Source: Bradysia coprophila
Taxonomy: Eukaryota > Arthropoda > Insecta > Diptera > Sciaridae
Length of the DNA stretch: 64,000 nucleotides
Direction: 5' to 3'
Assembly (NCBI RefSeq): GCF_014529535.1
Contig: NW_023503374.1
Span: 8,859,685-8,923,684, forward strand
Position 1 is the first letter of the stretch. Each line of letters begins with the position of its first letter. The notes beneath the pieces were generated by a model. It was given only the letters and a program-made list of their open reading frames with translations. It searched no databases and was not told where the DNA came from. Shown piece after piece: positions 25,966-39,100 of this stretch. The position numbers and the translations under genes are program-made.

Positions 25966-27240
25966 CGTGCAGGTATGTTTCGTTTTTGCTACGTTCGTAT
26001 TGATGTATACTGGATAACAAAGAAAGAAAGAAATTATTTGCGATTCGTTTGTAAAATATTGACTGTACGTGACATGCACATTATCGTATACAAAGAAGAG
26101 ATTAATAATTTCACTGGATTATCGATCTGATGTTCGTGACTTTCGCAATTATTTCATTATATTTAAGTGGACTCGATCAAATTTGCTTCGAGAATTATTT
26201 AGAATTGTTGGACTGTGCTTTTTATCTAAGGGACGGAAGCAAGTATTGAATTGAGTGAATATTAATATCTACCCTAATCCTCCTCAGTTACTGATTACAA
26301 CTACACTTGCAGCGTAAACGACTTAAAAACACACACTGATCATATTGAATTTGTTGCAATAGAAGCTATTTACTTATTATTTTATTGCGGATGTCTTAGG
26401 TGTCCAAAGTTTCTTTGCTAGAAATTCTTATCATCCTTTAGTGACAATGTTTTGTCAACAAAACTTTTTTGTACTAATCAAAAAAAAAAAATGAGAACTG
26501 ATCGTTAAGTTGAACGAAGCCTTTAATATTTTCAAGTTTTGTGGTGTAAGGTGTAAAGTTGTTGCTCGTGCTACATCCGTTTCTCAATCAAAATTCCAAT
26601 TTTTCATACCAATTAAAAGAAAACAGGTCAGCCGGCGAGTCTAAAAGTCTGAAAAACACGTTCAGCTCTGTCTCATGAGGTCTTAGATAGCAAAATGTAT
26701 GCTAAAACTAATGAAGTACATGATTTTGTATCGGTCAGATCAAAGGAAGTAACCCAATAATTCTCTTTTTTTGTCATTAGAAAGTTGGTTTTACTAAAAC
26801 TAAAATGAGCTTCAGCAGTTTAATCATCAGCATCAAGTTCTCATATAAGTATTTGCAACTTCATTGATTTGAAGCGCAGTTCACCGCTTATTTTTGTCGT
26901 GGATAACTTATGATAATCCATATTTGTATTGTAGTTAGATTCGGTACCATACAGATTCAAGTTCAACGACTAAAATGACACAACTACGGCTTCTATTACA
27001 CCTAAGAGTACAAGGCTGTTGGCTTCGAAAGGTCCTTATCTTTTAACGTATCTGTGGTGAGTTGACGCATTACCTCCCCAACTGCATACAGTCTAGAGTA
27101 TTAATGTCCAAAGAGGGGGCAACAATAACAATAACTTTTCTTTATTATATTTCCATTCTAAATTGCTGGAATTTTTATCGAGTTACCTTTCCCAGATGTC
27201 AAACGAACCTTCAATCTTTTACTTCCTTTGTTGTAAGTAC

Positions 27241-27306
27241 TTTTATCTACCTAGGTGAAATAATAGCAGTGAAAAAGTGCTATTATTTCGCCGTCGGTAG
27301 ATAAAA
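27241..27306. repeat. 66-bp hairpin
   Basis: TTTTATCTACC and GAAATAATAGCA are matched by TGCTATTATTTC and GGTAGATAAAA around a GTGAAAAAG loop: nearly a full-length palindrome. Probably a minimal transposon relic. Confidence 0.8.
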
Positions 27307-27313
27307 TAGCGTA

Positions 27314-27472
27314 TTCACCTCTGTCCAAATGTTTATTTAGACACTTGGGGTGTCGCCTTTGGCAAGGCTGTATACTTTGGGGAGGTCACGCAGATACAGA
27401 TACGCCTTTGGCTCATGCAATAACTCTCCAAGTGTCTAAATAAACATGTGGACAGAGGTGAATAATCTACTA
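27314..27472. mobile_element. MITE with 35-bp TIRs and TA target duplication
   Basis: Ends TTCACCTCTGTCCAAATGTT and inverted TTCACCTCTGTCCACATGTT match for about 35 bases with one difference. TA flanks both ends (27312-27313, 27473-27474), as in Tc1/mariner-type insertions. No coding capacity. Confidence 0.8.
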
Positions 27473-27640
27473 TTAACATGTTGACACAAATTCTTTGTTG
27501 GTATTTAGTATCAATATTTGTAATTTCATTATTATTTGTCGTCGTTGTCGATAACTCGCAATTCTTCTGGAAATAGTTACCGAAAATCAAAAGACGATTA
27601 ACAGGTCATTGAACCAATGGTGAATTAAAACCTATGCAAA

Positions 27641-27974
27641 TTAAGAGCGCTCACCCCTTGGCAAATTTCTAGCCTACATTTGTGCGCAAAAATATTTGTT
27701 TTTTGATGATTTTTCTGAACCAAAATCTTTTTTTGAAAAACCATAAAATCATGCAAAAATGTGTTACTTTTAAAGAAAAAATTGGTTTTTAAGTTGTAAC
27801 TTTACCCACTTGGAGAAACCCTTGAAAAATGTGTAATTTACATTACACATTTTTGCATGCTTCAATGGTTTTACTTTTTCAAAAAAAGATTTTGTTTCAG
27901 AGAAATCATCAAAAGACAAATATTTTTGTGCACAAATGTAGGCTAGAAATTTACCAAGGGGTAAGCGCTCTTAA
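27641..27974. mobile_element. MITE with about 110-bp inverted repeats and TTAA ends
   Basis: TTAAGAGCGCTCACCCCTTG at the left is mirrored by a right end reading, inverted, TTAAGAGCGCTTACCCCTTG. Similarity continues about 110 bases per arm. TTAA at both ends is compatible with piggyBac-type targeting, though the termini are not a known piggyBac signature I can name. Confidence 0.8.
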
Positions 27975-28056
27975 TGGATATTAAGTTGCGATGATTATGT
28001 CTCCATCAGAAGAACATCTCGAATTTTTGGTTACATTTTGTAGGTACGACCTTCCT

Positions 28057-28160
28057 TTAAGGCTGAATTCACACTCACTCCGTTTTGCCTCCGGTTTGCT
28101 TGATAATGATGTGTTTGAACAATAGAAAAAATGTGTGGAGTGACTGTGAATTTAGCCTAA
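28057..28160. mobile_element. Short MITE, TTAAGGCTGAATTCACA ends
   Basis: Left GGCTGAATTCACACTCACTCC-type end is matched by GGAGTGACTGTGAATTTAGCC at the right with few mismatches. About 100 bases in all, 630 bases upstream of the Nap1 start codon. Confidence 0.7.
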
Positions 28161-28692
28161 GAATTGCTTCATCTGCACTGATCGGACCAGTCTAAAAATC
28201 AAATGTACAAAAACAGTCCCACGTATTTTCAAAATGTGTTCATTCTAAATCGAACGACCGAATTCGCATGGCGCGTAGTTTTTAGAACTAACATGACGTT
28301 TTCTGTTGGAAAAAAATAATTTGATTGTCAGTTCAGTGAAATTTTTTGTTCGGTCTTTTTGCGAATTTAGCACTCTTGAAGTCGGAAGGAATTGAAGGTA
28401 AGTGGACGATCATATTCAAGTTTTCTGAATTTTAAAACAATACATCCATTAACCACCCGGTTAATATTGGTGGTATATTACCCCTGGTTTGTTGCGTGTG
28501 AAAGTTTATTTAATCGAAACTGTAGTTTGTGTGAATTTAGTGCGTAACATTGTGCTGTTTGACCATACACGTGTTTTTGGCTTGTTCGATTTCATAAATT
28601 GCGCACTTCGCATTGTTTCCGACTAATTGTTCTCGTTAAATTCGCGAAAGATTTGGAAATAATTTTTCAATTTTTTCTTTAAAGATTCGAAA

Positions 28693-31276
28693 ATGAGCAG
28701 TCATCCTACAAGTGTTGTTAAGGCAGTGCCTAATGCAGATGCCGATGTTGAAGACGACGACGATTTCTTTTCGTAAGTACAATTTTATCGCAACTCTTAA
28801 AATTGCGATCAAATGTAACGGATTTCCCTTTGTATAGTGCGGGAATTATGTCAGCGATAATGCGTCGCCAAGTTCTGCATCATATGGTTAAAAATCTGCC
28901 GAAACCGGTTCAGGGCAGAATATCAGCGCTCAAAAATGTCCAATTGGAACAAATGCATTTAGAGGCCAAATTCTACGAGGAGGTAACCGAGCTCGCTTTA
29001 TCATTAAAAAATTGATGTCGAAACCGAGAATCTTTCTCCCGCAGGTCTATAATTTAGAGGTGAAATATCAATCACTTTACGAACCGCTAAACAACAAACG
29101 CAAGTCAATCGTTAACGGTGAATACGAACCGACTGCCGAGGAACAAGAATGGAAGCTGCAAGACAGTGAAGAGAGTGAAGATGACATTGCTGATAAAATG
29201 GAAGGTATATCGATCGCCAAGCCAAATTATCCAGATGATGTCAAAGGAATTCCCGATTTTTGGCTAACCATTTTCCGTGCAACGGAATTGATTGCGGGAA
29301 TGATTCAAAAGCCGGATGAAGATCTGCTGAAGAAATTGACCGACATAACCATTTCGTATTCAAATGATCCAATGTCATACATTTTGGAATTTCATTTCGC
29401 ACCAAACGAATATTTTACGGACGCCGTGCTAACCAAGCAATATTTTCTGAAAGTAAAAGTGGAGGAGGAACATCCATTCACATTCGAAGGACCTGAGATT
29501 TACAAATGCCTGGTAAGCGATCGGTTAGACTGGTCTGTTTTTGACGAACTCAACTGACTGAATTTCATGCTTAATTTTTCCTCAGGGGTGCGTCATCAAT
29601 TGGAACAAAGGAAAGAATCTCACAGTGAAGACCATCAAAAAGAAGCAGAAGCATAAGGCTAGAGGAGCAGTTCGTACCATTACGAAACAGGTTCCTGCCG
29701 ATTCGTTCTTCAATTTCTTCAATCCGCCGATCGTTGAGGATGAAGATAAAGTCAATCTGGATACTCAGAACGTAAGTCGAATTTAATGAACGGTTAAAGT
29801 GACGAAGCCAACCGGAACATATCATTTCGCAGATCTTACAAAATGACTACGAAATCGGTCACTTCCTTCGTTCGAGAATTATTCCGAAGGCATTGCTGTA
29901 TTACACCGGCGACATTGTAGATGACGATGATGATGAAGATTTTGATGTAAGTTTTTTTTTTGTTTGGTTTTAGTTGAAAGAATTTGTTTTTTCTTTAATT
30001 CCATCCGTTCAACTCTCCAAATGTGTATGGAATTTAGATGTTTAATCAATGGGATAAGTTTTCTCTGTCTGGTCGTTTTGGATTTTGTGTCAGTTTATCA
30101 TTAATCAGAAAAAATATTCCAAAAGTGATGGCTGAGACCAAAATATAAGTGTTTCAGTCGCGAAGCTGCGGTAACTGGCCCTACCGGTATATCTAGGACT
30201 TTGAAGATTGAAGAACTGTTTAAATTAGTCGAAAGTCGTCGAATCAAACAGGAAGATTAGCTCAAACTACGAAATCAGCTTTACTTGGGTTAACATCGTA
30301 TACCGGTTAAGATCTTCCACAGTAGCAAATGTTGGGAATATTAAAAAACCTTGTACAATGACATGTCCGAAACACTTCAAAGTTTCAAAGTTTTCAAAAT
30401 TTGGCCCAAGGGCTATCTTAAATTAAGAATCAGTTCAAATATTCTAAAGCATCAGACACTGACAATGATGTACAAAAGTTCATTATCATTTGATCGTCAA
30501 TTCTTGCATGTCCTCTGATGGTATTTGGGTTTCGAAAATAATCACGAAAGACCTGTACGTACCAAAGGCCTATAATGGCTTGTATCCCTTTTAAGCTGGT
30601 AACATTAAAATGATATGAAATGTTCTTTCAATTTGGGAGCTAATCTTTTATATCCGACTAATTTGGCTCAGGCTCAGGCCCACTTTTCGCACTATTTTTT
30701 TTTTCATTTTCTACACACCATATATTGTGTGACAATCCATTAGTTCTCTGTTCAACCGTCTTTAAATAATCTGCATTGAATTTTTAAATGAATCAAGGCG
30801 ATAATAGTGCATTTCATAAAATCAGACCGCAGTTTTCAAACCAGAAGTTATATTTTCACCAACCTCAACCGACCACAAATAACTTTGACGCGCGGTCATT
30901 GTAGGCAAACGCTAAGAGAGAAACAGTGTCGCTACCAGAGCCTCGCATGTCTGATAATATATTTACCATCTTATATTCAAAGCATCTCATAGTGTTTGTT
31001 GAGATAGCACAGAGCTCATAGATTTATTTCTTTTCTATTTATCGATAGCAGCTGATTAACCGTTTCTATAACGTTAACAAACTCATGTCTTTGAGGTCAA
31101 CTGCTACCTCGACTGGTATCAAAATCTAAAAATATTTTCTCTTTCAATTTTAGGAAGAAGAAGAAGAGGAAGAGGAGGAAGAAGGTGAGGATGAAGAAAA
31201 TTCTGATGATGATGGTCCACCTGCACCGAAGGGTTCGAAAAAGAAAGAGAATCCGGCCGAATGTCAACAGCAGTAA
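28693..31276 (+). CDS. Nap1: Nucleosome assembly protein 1 (histone chaperone)
   Basis: Exons 28693-28772, 28838-28982, 29045-29512, 29586-29771, 29833-29946 and 31154-31276 join in frame to 371 residues, the expected insect length. The NAP fold runs from about residue 45 to 320, with the hallmark GIPDFWLTIF, the basic KTIKKKQKHK stretch and ADSFFNFFNPP. The last exon opens with ten Glu codons and supplies the acidic tail that helps hold H2A-H2B. The protein ends ECQQQ; a C-terminal CKQQ prenylation box is known in Nap1 proteins, so this is a variant of it. NAP1 shuttles histones and assembles nucleosomes in nucleus and cytoplasm. Intron 5 is 1.2 kb and non-coding. A poly(A) signal candidate is at 31504. 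Confidence 0.96.
29947..31153 (+). other. Nap1 intron 5 (1.2 kb)
   Basis: Donor GTAAGT, acceptor TTTTAG. A strongly diverged family D copy may occupy about 30960-31060 (it ends TTATCGATAGCAGCTGAT). Nothing else recognisable. Confidence 0.7.
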
Positions 31277-33165
31277 GTTTTGTGCGGATGTACGACTTGT
31301 TGGTTCTACTGTTTCTTTATATGTTCACAACGTTTTTTCTTTCTTCCTTTTATTTTTAACGAAATTTTAATTTTTGGTATATTTTCATAAAGGCGCGATT
31401 TCTGTTATTATCTCTCTTTTTTCCAACGCATCATCGTTTGTGTCGATTCGGAACGTATGTCGTTCGATCGAAACATTTCTTTTTTCTTTAATTTAAATTT
31501 GCCAATAAAAATTAATGGAAAGCTGAACATGTGTCAACACATTCCTTGTATTGTATTGCATCTGCATCCGTTTTATAATCAACGATTAAAAATGCTTAAC
31601 AATTATCAATTATGTTTACATGACTTGGAATAGTTTCAATAAATTAATTAAGGAAATCGATTTTCTGATTTGTTTTTTCTGGCGGAGATCAGTTCACAAT
31701 TTGGAATAATATAGGACGCTCCCATTCTGTCGGAGATCAATTCACAGTTTGGAATAATATAGGACGCTCCCCATACTGTCGAACCTTTCTGACTATTATG
31801 CTTACATCAAAATTTAGAAACGAGTGATATGTCCAGCTAAAGGGGAAATGACGCTTGAACCAACTGTTCATTTTTCATTTAAAGTCAAATAGATTGTGAC
31901 AAAGTGAAAAGAGATTTGCTGCTTTCATGACAAAGACGGGAAAGAGAGACGAAAGAGGAAAGTATTTTGCAGGCATAATCGTACGGAAGTACGAAAACAT
32001 CAAATTGTGATAAATTTTTGGGAGGCGTAATGGATCATATCGCTTTGATGTGTCATACAAATAATAATCTGTTACCTTCCAATCTCTTCGATATATCTGC
32101 ATTTTGGATCGGTCCAAACGTATGAATTACGGACACGGCAAGGAATCGTTTCGCTGTTACATATATATTTATTTTGTGTCTAGTATACACTTCCTCAATT
32201 GCCATATAGTTTTCTTCAACAACTTGAATCGTTCAATCCAAATACGGTGTTCTGCCAATATTGTGTAGCACACACTTGCTGAATGAAATTTTTATGTAAC
32301 TATCAGCTAATCAAAATATCTGTACAGTCGCTGTTCAACACCTCAAGTCGTATAGATTCCGACATCGAATAAAGAAAAAAAGGGAGCTACAGAGTCACAT
32401 CTACTACTACTACTACTGCAACAACATCTCTTAGCCGGCAATTGGTCAATGAATACCTCAAAGAAGATAAGATCAGCTGTTCCGTTTATTTTTGAAATGA
32501 TATGCCATGCCGGATGCCGCCGTTTCATTCAAAGTGAACAAGCACGCACTAAAGGCAAAATAGTGTGAGCCAACTGGTTTTTGTTGCTGCTCGCATTTTT
32601 GACATAAGAAAAAGTTGAATGAAAGTAAAAAATTCATTCATTGCATGGTCTTGTTTTGATTCGGACGTGACCGATGATACGCTCAAAAGTTTGTATATAA
32701 TATTGAAAGTCTGCTTGTGCATTCAATCTCGATTTCTTAAACTTATTCGGGTTAAGGTGTTGTGATTAGTTGAAATCGTGACGGTTTTATTATCTCGATG
32801 CTGTAACAGATATCAATTGACAGAAATTTTAATTTATTCAACAACGCAAAAACAATGCAAACAACCGTAACTCATTTGGATATATGTGAAAATAAAGCCG
32901 AAGAAAATTAAATTTGCCAATTTCATAAAGTGAAAGTTAATGTATAGAATTCACTGAATTTGTCCAAGTAAATTGGTAATTGGCGAACTTGAACATGACA
33001 CGTCTTGGATTTATCACATTTTGATAATTTCAGTTACTTTCTGTTGAAGAGTTGATGTTTTCTAATTTTGATTAATTTGATAAGAAAAAGTGAAGAAATT
33101 CTTGTTTTGATTGTCAATCAACAACGGATAATTTAGCGTGATCAACCCATCGCCAATTATTTGCA
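31277..33165. other. Spacer between Nap1 and the mitochondrial carrier
   Basis: Contains a 48-base direct duplication (31683 and 31731), a short ACT microsatellite near 32400 and the promoter and 5' UTR of the carrier. No exon recognised. Confidence 0.55.
31683..31780. repeat. 48-bp direct duplication
   Basis: Two adjacent near-identical units starting CGGAGATCA, each containing TTTGGAATAATATAGGACGC. They differ at a few bases. Confidence 0.85.
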
Positions 33166-36100
33166 ATGACTGCTAAAAAGGATATTAAGACAAACCTGGA
33201 TTTTGTCTTTAAAAATTTACTCGCTGGTGGTAAGTACAATTTATTCATTCAACATATTTGTACCAGTTCCGCTCTGTTGCCGGAAATAGTATCACAAAAT
33301 CTCTGACACCAAAGTGTAATTTTCGTAATTTATAACGTTTTATTACGTTATAAAATTGCACTTGTAGTGTACCTTCTTCAACTTTCCGTGTCTCACATAC
33401 CAGACCATTAAAAGTACGTCCGCAATCATCATCATCTACATGTGTGTGCAACATGGCTGGCCATAATAATATTTACACACCTTGCCATGTTATTGGGAAA
33501 CATCTCAATTTATGAATTTATTTAACTTTCTTTTTTTTTAACATTTTTACCATGATTTACACATTCGTTATTTTGTTACACCTTCATTCACCGCATAGTT
33601 TTATGCATGGTGTCGTTTTGTTCACGTATAATCGACGGTTATGTGCAAGAAAAATTGCGTCATTCAGTCGCTAGCTGCAGCTAGAGTTCAAAATTGAAAT
33701 TGAAAGACTAATGGAAAATGTAAACACAAATTCATTTTTACATTTAACTTTGATGTGTACAAGGAATCTCATGTCTCTCGGCTCCAAATGTCAAATGATG
33801 GAATTAGTCATTTGTGTACCTGTTTTGGACGATTGATTTTAGGCAATTTCGCGGATTGTAGGCCGAACGAAGTGAGGCTTACAAGCGAAAGTGCCTTAAA
33901 TCAACCGTCCCAAACAGGTGCACATGTGAGTTTTCATGCAGAGGGCCGGAAACCCGAGAAAATTCGAAAAATTGCCCTCATTTTCGGCCCCGAAGCATGA
34001 AAACTATGTTAGTTTCTTATAGGATTCTATACGCCACAGTTTAATCTCATTTCTTTCATCCTTACTTAAACTAGGTCCCACCTGTTGGGCGGGTCGGGTC
34101 CCTTGACTGATAATTTTTCCAAAATAATTAACCAATTATATTACACTATTATAAATATCTTAATTTATTTTAACTGATTTTTTCATCTCATATCAGATTA
34201 ATCGTCTACAACGTGACAATGAAGCGCATCCGATAAAGACACAATGAAATTCTATTGTGTTTTAAAGCCTTTTTCAGTGATCACATTTTCATTGAAAGAA
34301 CGTTCGTGCCTAGTTTTCAAATATACGTTGGCTCTCATCGCAATTTTACGAGTGTAAAAATCTTACCAAATCAAAATGACATTTGATACCGCCAAAATTA
34401 ACTGCTTTATTTTTTTCTATTACTCTGCTTGATACTTTGCCGCAAACTGCTCGCTCGTCCGAGCTGTCTAATATTGCAATACGATACCGCAACTCGTGTG
34501 AATTACGACCCTCGCTTCGCTCGGGCCGCAAACTTCACACTCGTCAGAGTTGTCTAATATTAGGTTTGGTCTAATCGCAAACTTCTCGCTTGTCCGAGAT
34601 GTCTAATATTGCAATACGATACCGAAACTCGTGTGAATTACGACCCTCGCTTCGCTCGGGCCGCAAACTTCACACTTGTCACTTGTCTAATATTAGGTTT
34701 GGTCTAATCGCAAACTTCTCGCAAGGCCGAGCTGTCTAATATTGCAATATGATATCGCTTCGCTCGGGCCGTAAGCTTCACACTCGTCGAAGTTGCCTAA
34801 TGTTAGAATTGCTTGACTTTTGTAATACTATATACTCACTGTATAGATATATGCTGCTTGTTAATTATCAAATATAAAAATCAACTATCAATTATAAAAT
34901 ACCAATAATCGAATATCAATGATATTGTTCATTTATTACATTGCATTTCTATTTTTTGGGGTAACTTCCGAAGCGTTGATCACACATAGCTTATCGTCGA
35001 ACTTAACCTTCCAAATGTCAGATGTATAATTTTATGAACCAAAATTTTTCACTATTTTCTGCCAGTCAAGGGAATAAGACATTAAATTATCAATTGTCAA
35101 CAGAGTAAAATCCTGTTTTTCTGGAATAGTTTCCAGATACTTTTAGGCCCACATGACCTATCTTCCAACTATCTTTGTATAGTTACAATCATTTCAGTGA
35201 AGGGAATTATCAATTACCAATAATTATCAATTATCAATTATAAGCAGCATAAAATGAATTTTTCTGGAATAGCTTTCAGATCCTTAGGCCCGACATGGCC
35301 CATCTTTGAATTCCATTCCTCGTCGATTAAAACAAATTTTATTAAAATCGGTTAAGAATGACTCAAGTCATCTCAAGTCGTGACAAATAGATTACAAACA
35401 ATTACGTTTCTCATAACATTTCATAAAATGTCACAACACATTAAATTATCAATATTAATTTTCAATTAACATGTATTATCAATTATCAACAGAGTAAAAT
35501 CCTGTTTTTCTGGAATAGTTTCCAGAATCTTATCCCGATATGGCCCATCTTTGAAATTAACCTCTGGAATCCCATTCCTCGTCGATTAAAAAAAAAATCA
35601 TAAAAATCGGTTATGAATTAATCAAGTTATCGTGATTAAAAAAAAAAATAGGTTACAAACAATTACGTTTTCCTTCACATTTCATACATTGTTAGGTTAC
35701 AAACATTTTATGGTATTTTCTGGCGTAAGACTCTTGACTTTCAGTCAAGGGAACAATATTATTATTACCAATTATCAGTTATTACAGTTACATTTTATAT
35801 AATAATATCACCACAACACATTAATTTATCAAAATATCAATTATCAGCACTGTATAATCAATTACAATTATCAACAATTAAAATTATCAACAAAATCATG
35901 TTTTTCTGGAATAGTTTCCAGAACCTTATCCCGACATGGCTCATCTTCGAACTTAACCTCAGGAATTTCATTCCTCGTCGATTAAAAAAAAAATCATCAA
36001 AATCGGTTAATAATTACTCAAGTTATCGTCGTGACAAAAAGAAAAATATTTCAAACATTTAAAGTTTTGATAATTTTTCATACACTGTATGGTTACTAAC

Positions 36101-39100
36101 ATTTTAGGGTATTTTCTGGCATAAGACCCTTGACTTTCAGTCAAGGGAATTAAATTTAAGAAAGTAACTGTACCTGACAAGTCTCGGCCTGAATATAACC
36201 TGGCCATGCAAATTCAACTCAATCGCTTGCACGTATAGATCAAATATTTTGAACGTAGTCAATATCACTAGCTTCAAGTTGCACATATTGCTGCTGCAAT
36301 AGTGAATGTATTAAAACTTAAATTTCAACAACAACGGAAATTTATTGCTGTTGACTAAAATCAAACATCTTTGCGTTAGGCGATTGAGTTGATTTTGCAT
36401 GATATGTATTTGACCTGTTCCGTGCCCTATTTTCGGTGAATAATAACGTAATCAGCAGTCAGTAATGCACTTGAACCTAGTCTTACATAGTCTCAAAATT
36501 TGAGAATTCAAGATTATTTCTTTTGGCTTAAACTTTATAGTCTAGTTCTTGTCCTAGGTTTCAATTTGGGTAGAATAAATTAGACTAAACACGTTTGTTT
36601 GTTCTAATCAGGGGCGGATTAAGGTTTTCAGCGCCCCTGGGCAATTTCATCGTGACTCATACGTTATCAATATCTATCTTTTCCGATGACTTTTTTAGGA
36701 TAGGATATAGTTAGTATGAGTATCGACCGATTATCCTTGCACCTCAGCTGTCAATGGGCCTGTTGTGCATTCACTCATAATGATAACAACTATCCAAAAT
36801 CATAATTGGAGCTACTGATTCACGATTGAGAACGGTAACAGTTTTTGACTTATTAGTGACGTAAGTATATGTTACTAATAGGGAAGACTAATCATCCATG
36901 ATTAGGAAAAAAAGCTATGAGCTTCTAATTGATCGATAGGTCGCTTTCAATTTCAATTTCATTTATTTCCAAAAGAAATTTGTTAAACTAAGCGCACCGC
37001 GTAGCTCCAGTATGCGTTACAATTCTAAGGAGCTACAACAGCTACAACAAGAGCTACCGCTTTACGGTAGAGCCTTTACCTACTAAGCTACCTGAGAGTC
37101 CTAATGTGGACGAAATACACGAAACTCACATATTTTAAATAGGCAACCTAAGGTCGACTTAAAAGATCAAAGGTTACTGTAGAGCGGTGAGGCTTGCCGA
37201 GCTTCTGTATCTTACAAACACAACAACAAGTATATTACAGCCGAAATACACGTATTTTTTTTTGTAGCCTTTGTATTCTCCGCTACTGGATATAGGCCGC
37301 CCGATGATAAGGGATTTAACCATGAAACACAACGCGAATTGTTAAATTCACGTGAATTTCGAACCACACCTATAGGTTGGGAAGCGGTTAAGATTTTTGT
37401 CTGGTGTTAATTATATCTCCGGATAAAGTTGGACTTAGATATTTGTACACAGAATTCATTCATATCGGTCTAATGTGTACGGTTCGTTGAGGGCACCAAA
37501 CGACCAAGATTGGGTATAGGCCTAGGAACATTACTTTTCTACAAAACACCGAAGAAAAATTTTCATGTTGGAAGACCAGTACGCTACCACTTTTCTTGAT
37601 TTAATTGAGATCTGATAGAAATTGATAAACGCCGCAGACGAAATTTTTTTCTTCATTTACTTATTTCAATTATGACAGATTTTCGTTAGATTAATTTCCA
37701 TTTTCGAAGCTCCTCGTATTTCCAGCGCCCCATTTCTCTTCCCAGCGCCTGGCTAGAGCCAGAATTGCCCTGAGGTTAATCCGCCCCTGGTTCTAATCTT
37801 TATTTAGAGCTATCGAAACTTAATTTGTAAATTTAATATTCGTTTGGAATGAAAGTTCAGTGTTAAATCATCAGCAAGAAGAAAATTTATTCTTCAGCAT
37901 TAGAACAAAATTAACAATAAAAAGTGTTAAGGGTCAGTGTTAAAGGAATATTAATGACAACAATGAAATAATAACTCAAAAAAGTGAAGTCATTTCAGTG
38001 CCGCACTGGAAAAAATTTTCATACAAAATAGTACTCTATTTAGCAGCACTTTTGCTTGAAAATGAACTTCATAAAGTGGATCATCAATTGAACAATATAT
38101 AAGTAAATTCGCCAGACAATCCGTAAATTGATTTGCTTCGTCTCTGTTGTGTCAATCCCCATTCTGATTTCTTAATAAACCTCTCGCAGACGCAACCATA
38201 ACTCCAACAAAATTATCGAGTCTGATACTCCTTTTGATCGAAATTTTTCCATTAGCTTAAGGGAAAATCTTTTATTTCAATTGTTTTAACATTCATATTA
38301 CTATATTAGATCACACTCTAACCAGAGTTTATCTATTATTTTCGTCATCGCTGTCGATAACAGCTGACCTTCATGCCTTGGGCAAAAATTACGGAATTTT
38401 TCTCGTAATTTGGGCCCTCAGAAAAAAAGGTGTATACGCGGACGGTTTATTTTAGGAACTTTCGCTAGTCACCCATACTTTCGTTCGGGCTACAACTCGC
38501 GAAATTACCGTCCACAGCAGATACGTAAATAACTAAAGATACGTAAAGGGCGGTGGAAACATGTGAAAATAAAGTGGAAACATTCAAAAGAGCTGTAAGA
38601 TGGCTTACATTTCTATGCCCGACAAAAAACAGTTCAATTCTATGTAAGTCATCAGTTTGAACTTACAATATTTCTTTCTCTCTATTCACCAAAATATGAC
38701 AATTGTTCAAGTTTATCTCGAACAGAATTATGCAAACGAATAATAATTTCGTAACAAAAGTTCGTTTCGGCGTCTAATTTTTTATTTTTTTTTTTTTTGA
38801 TTTGCATAACTAAAGTAGTTTGTCCTGTGTGTGTTTAGTGCTTTGTGATGTATAAACACTTCAATAATGATAAGCAAATGATTTTCACTGATGGATGGTG
38901 AAAACAATCATTGAGTATTGACTTAAGATGAATACGTATGACACTCCCAATTATAGAAAATTGTAGAGGTGAAGTCTGTTTCTTTGTGTGAAGCTGAATT
39001 CATTAAATATTCAGTTTTGCTAAATTAATATTAAACGAGTTTGTAAATACAAATTCAAGTATAGAACAGTGGTTGTAATGACGTAGATTTCCAGCCATGA

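Larger units (their letters stand above)
25966..28692. other. Intergenic region between TTC38 and Nap1
   Basis: Divergent intergenic space that must hold both promoters. It carries a diverged family D copy (about 26686-26756, minus) and a cluster of four palindromic insertions (27241-28160). A likely 5' UTR intron of Nap1 has donor GGTAAGTGG at 28398 and acceptor CTTTAAAG ending at 28684. Confidence 0.6.

Noticed and set aside
33755-34000. 81-codon open frame in carrier intron 1
   Set aside because: Coincides with two palindromic repeats; residues follow the hairpin sequence and are not protein-like.
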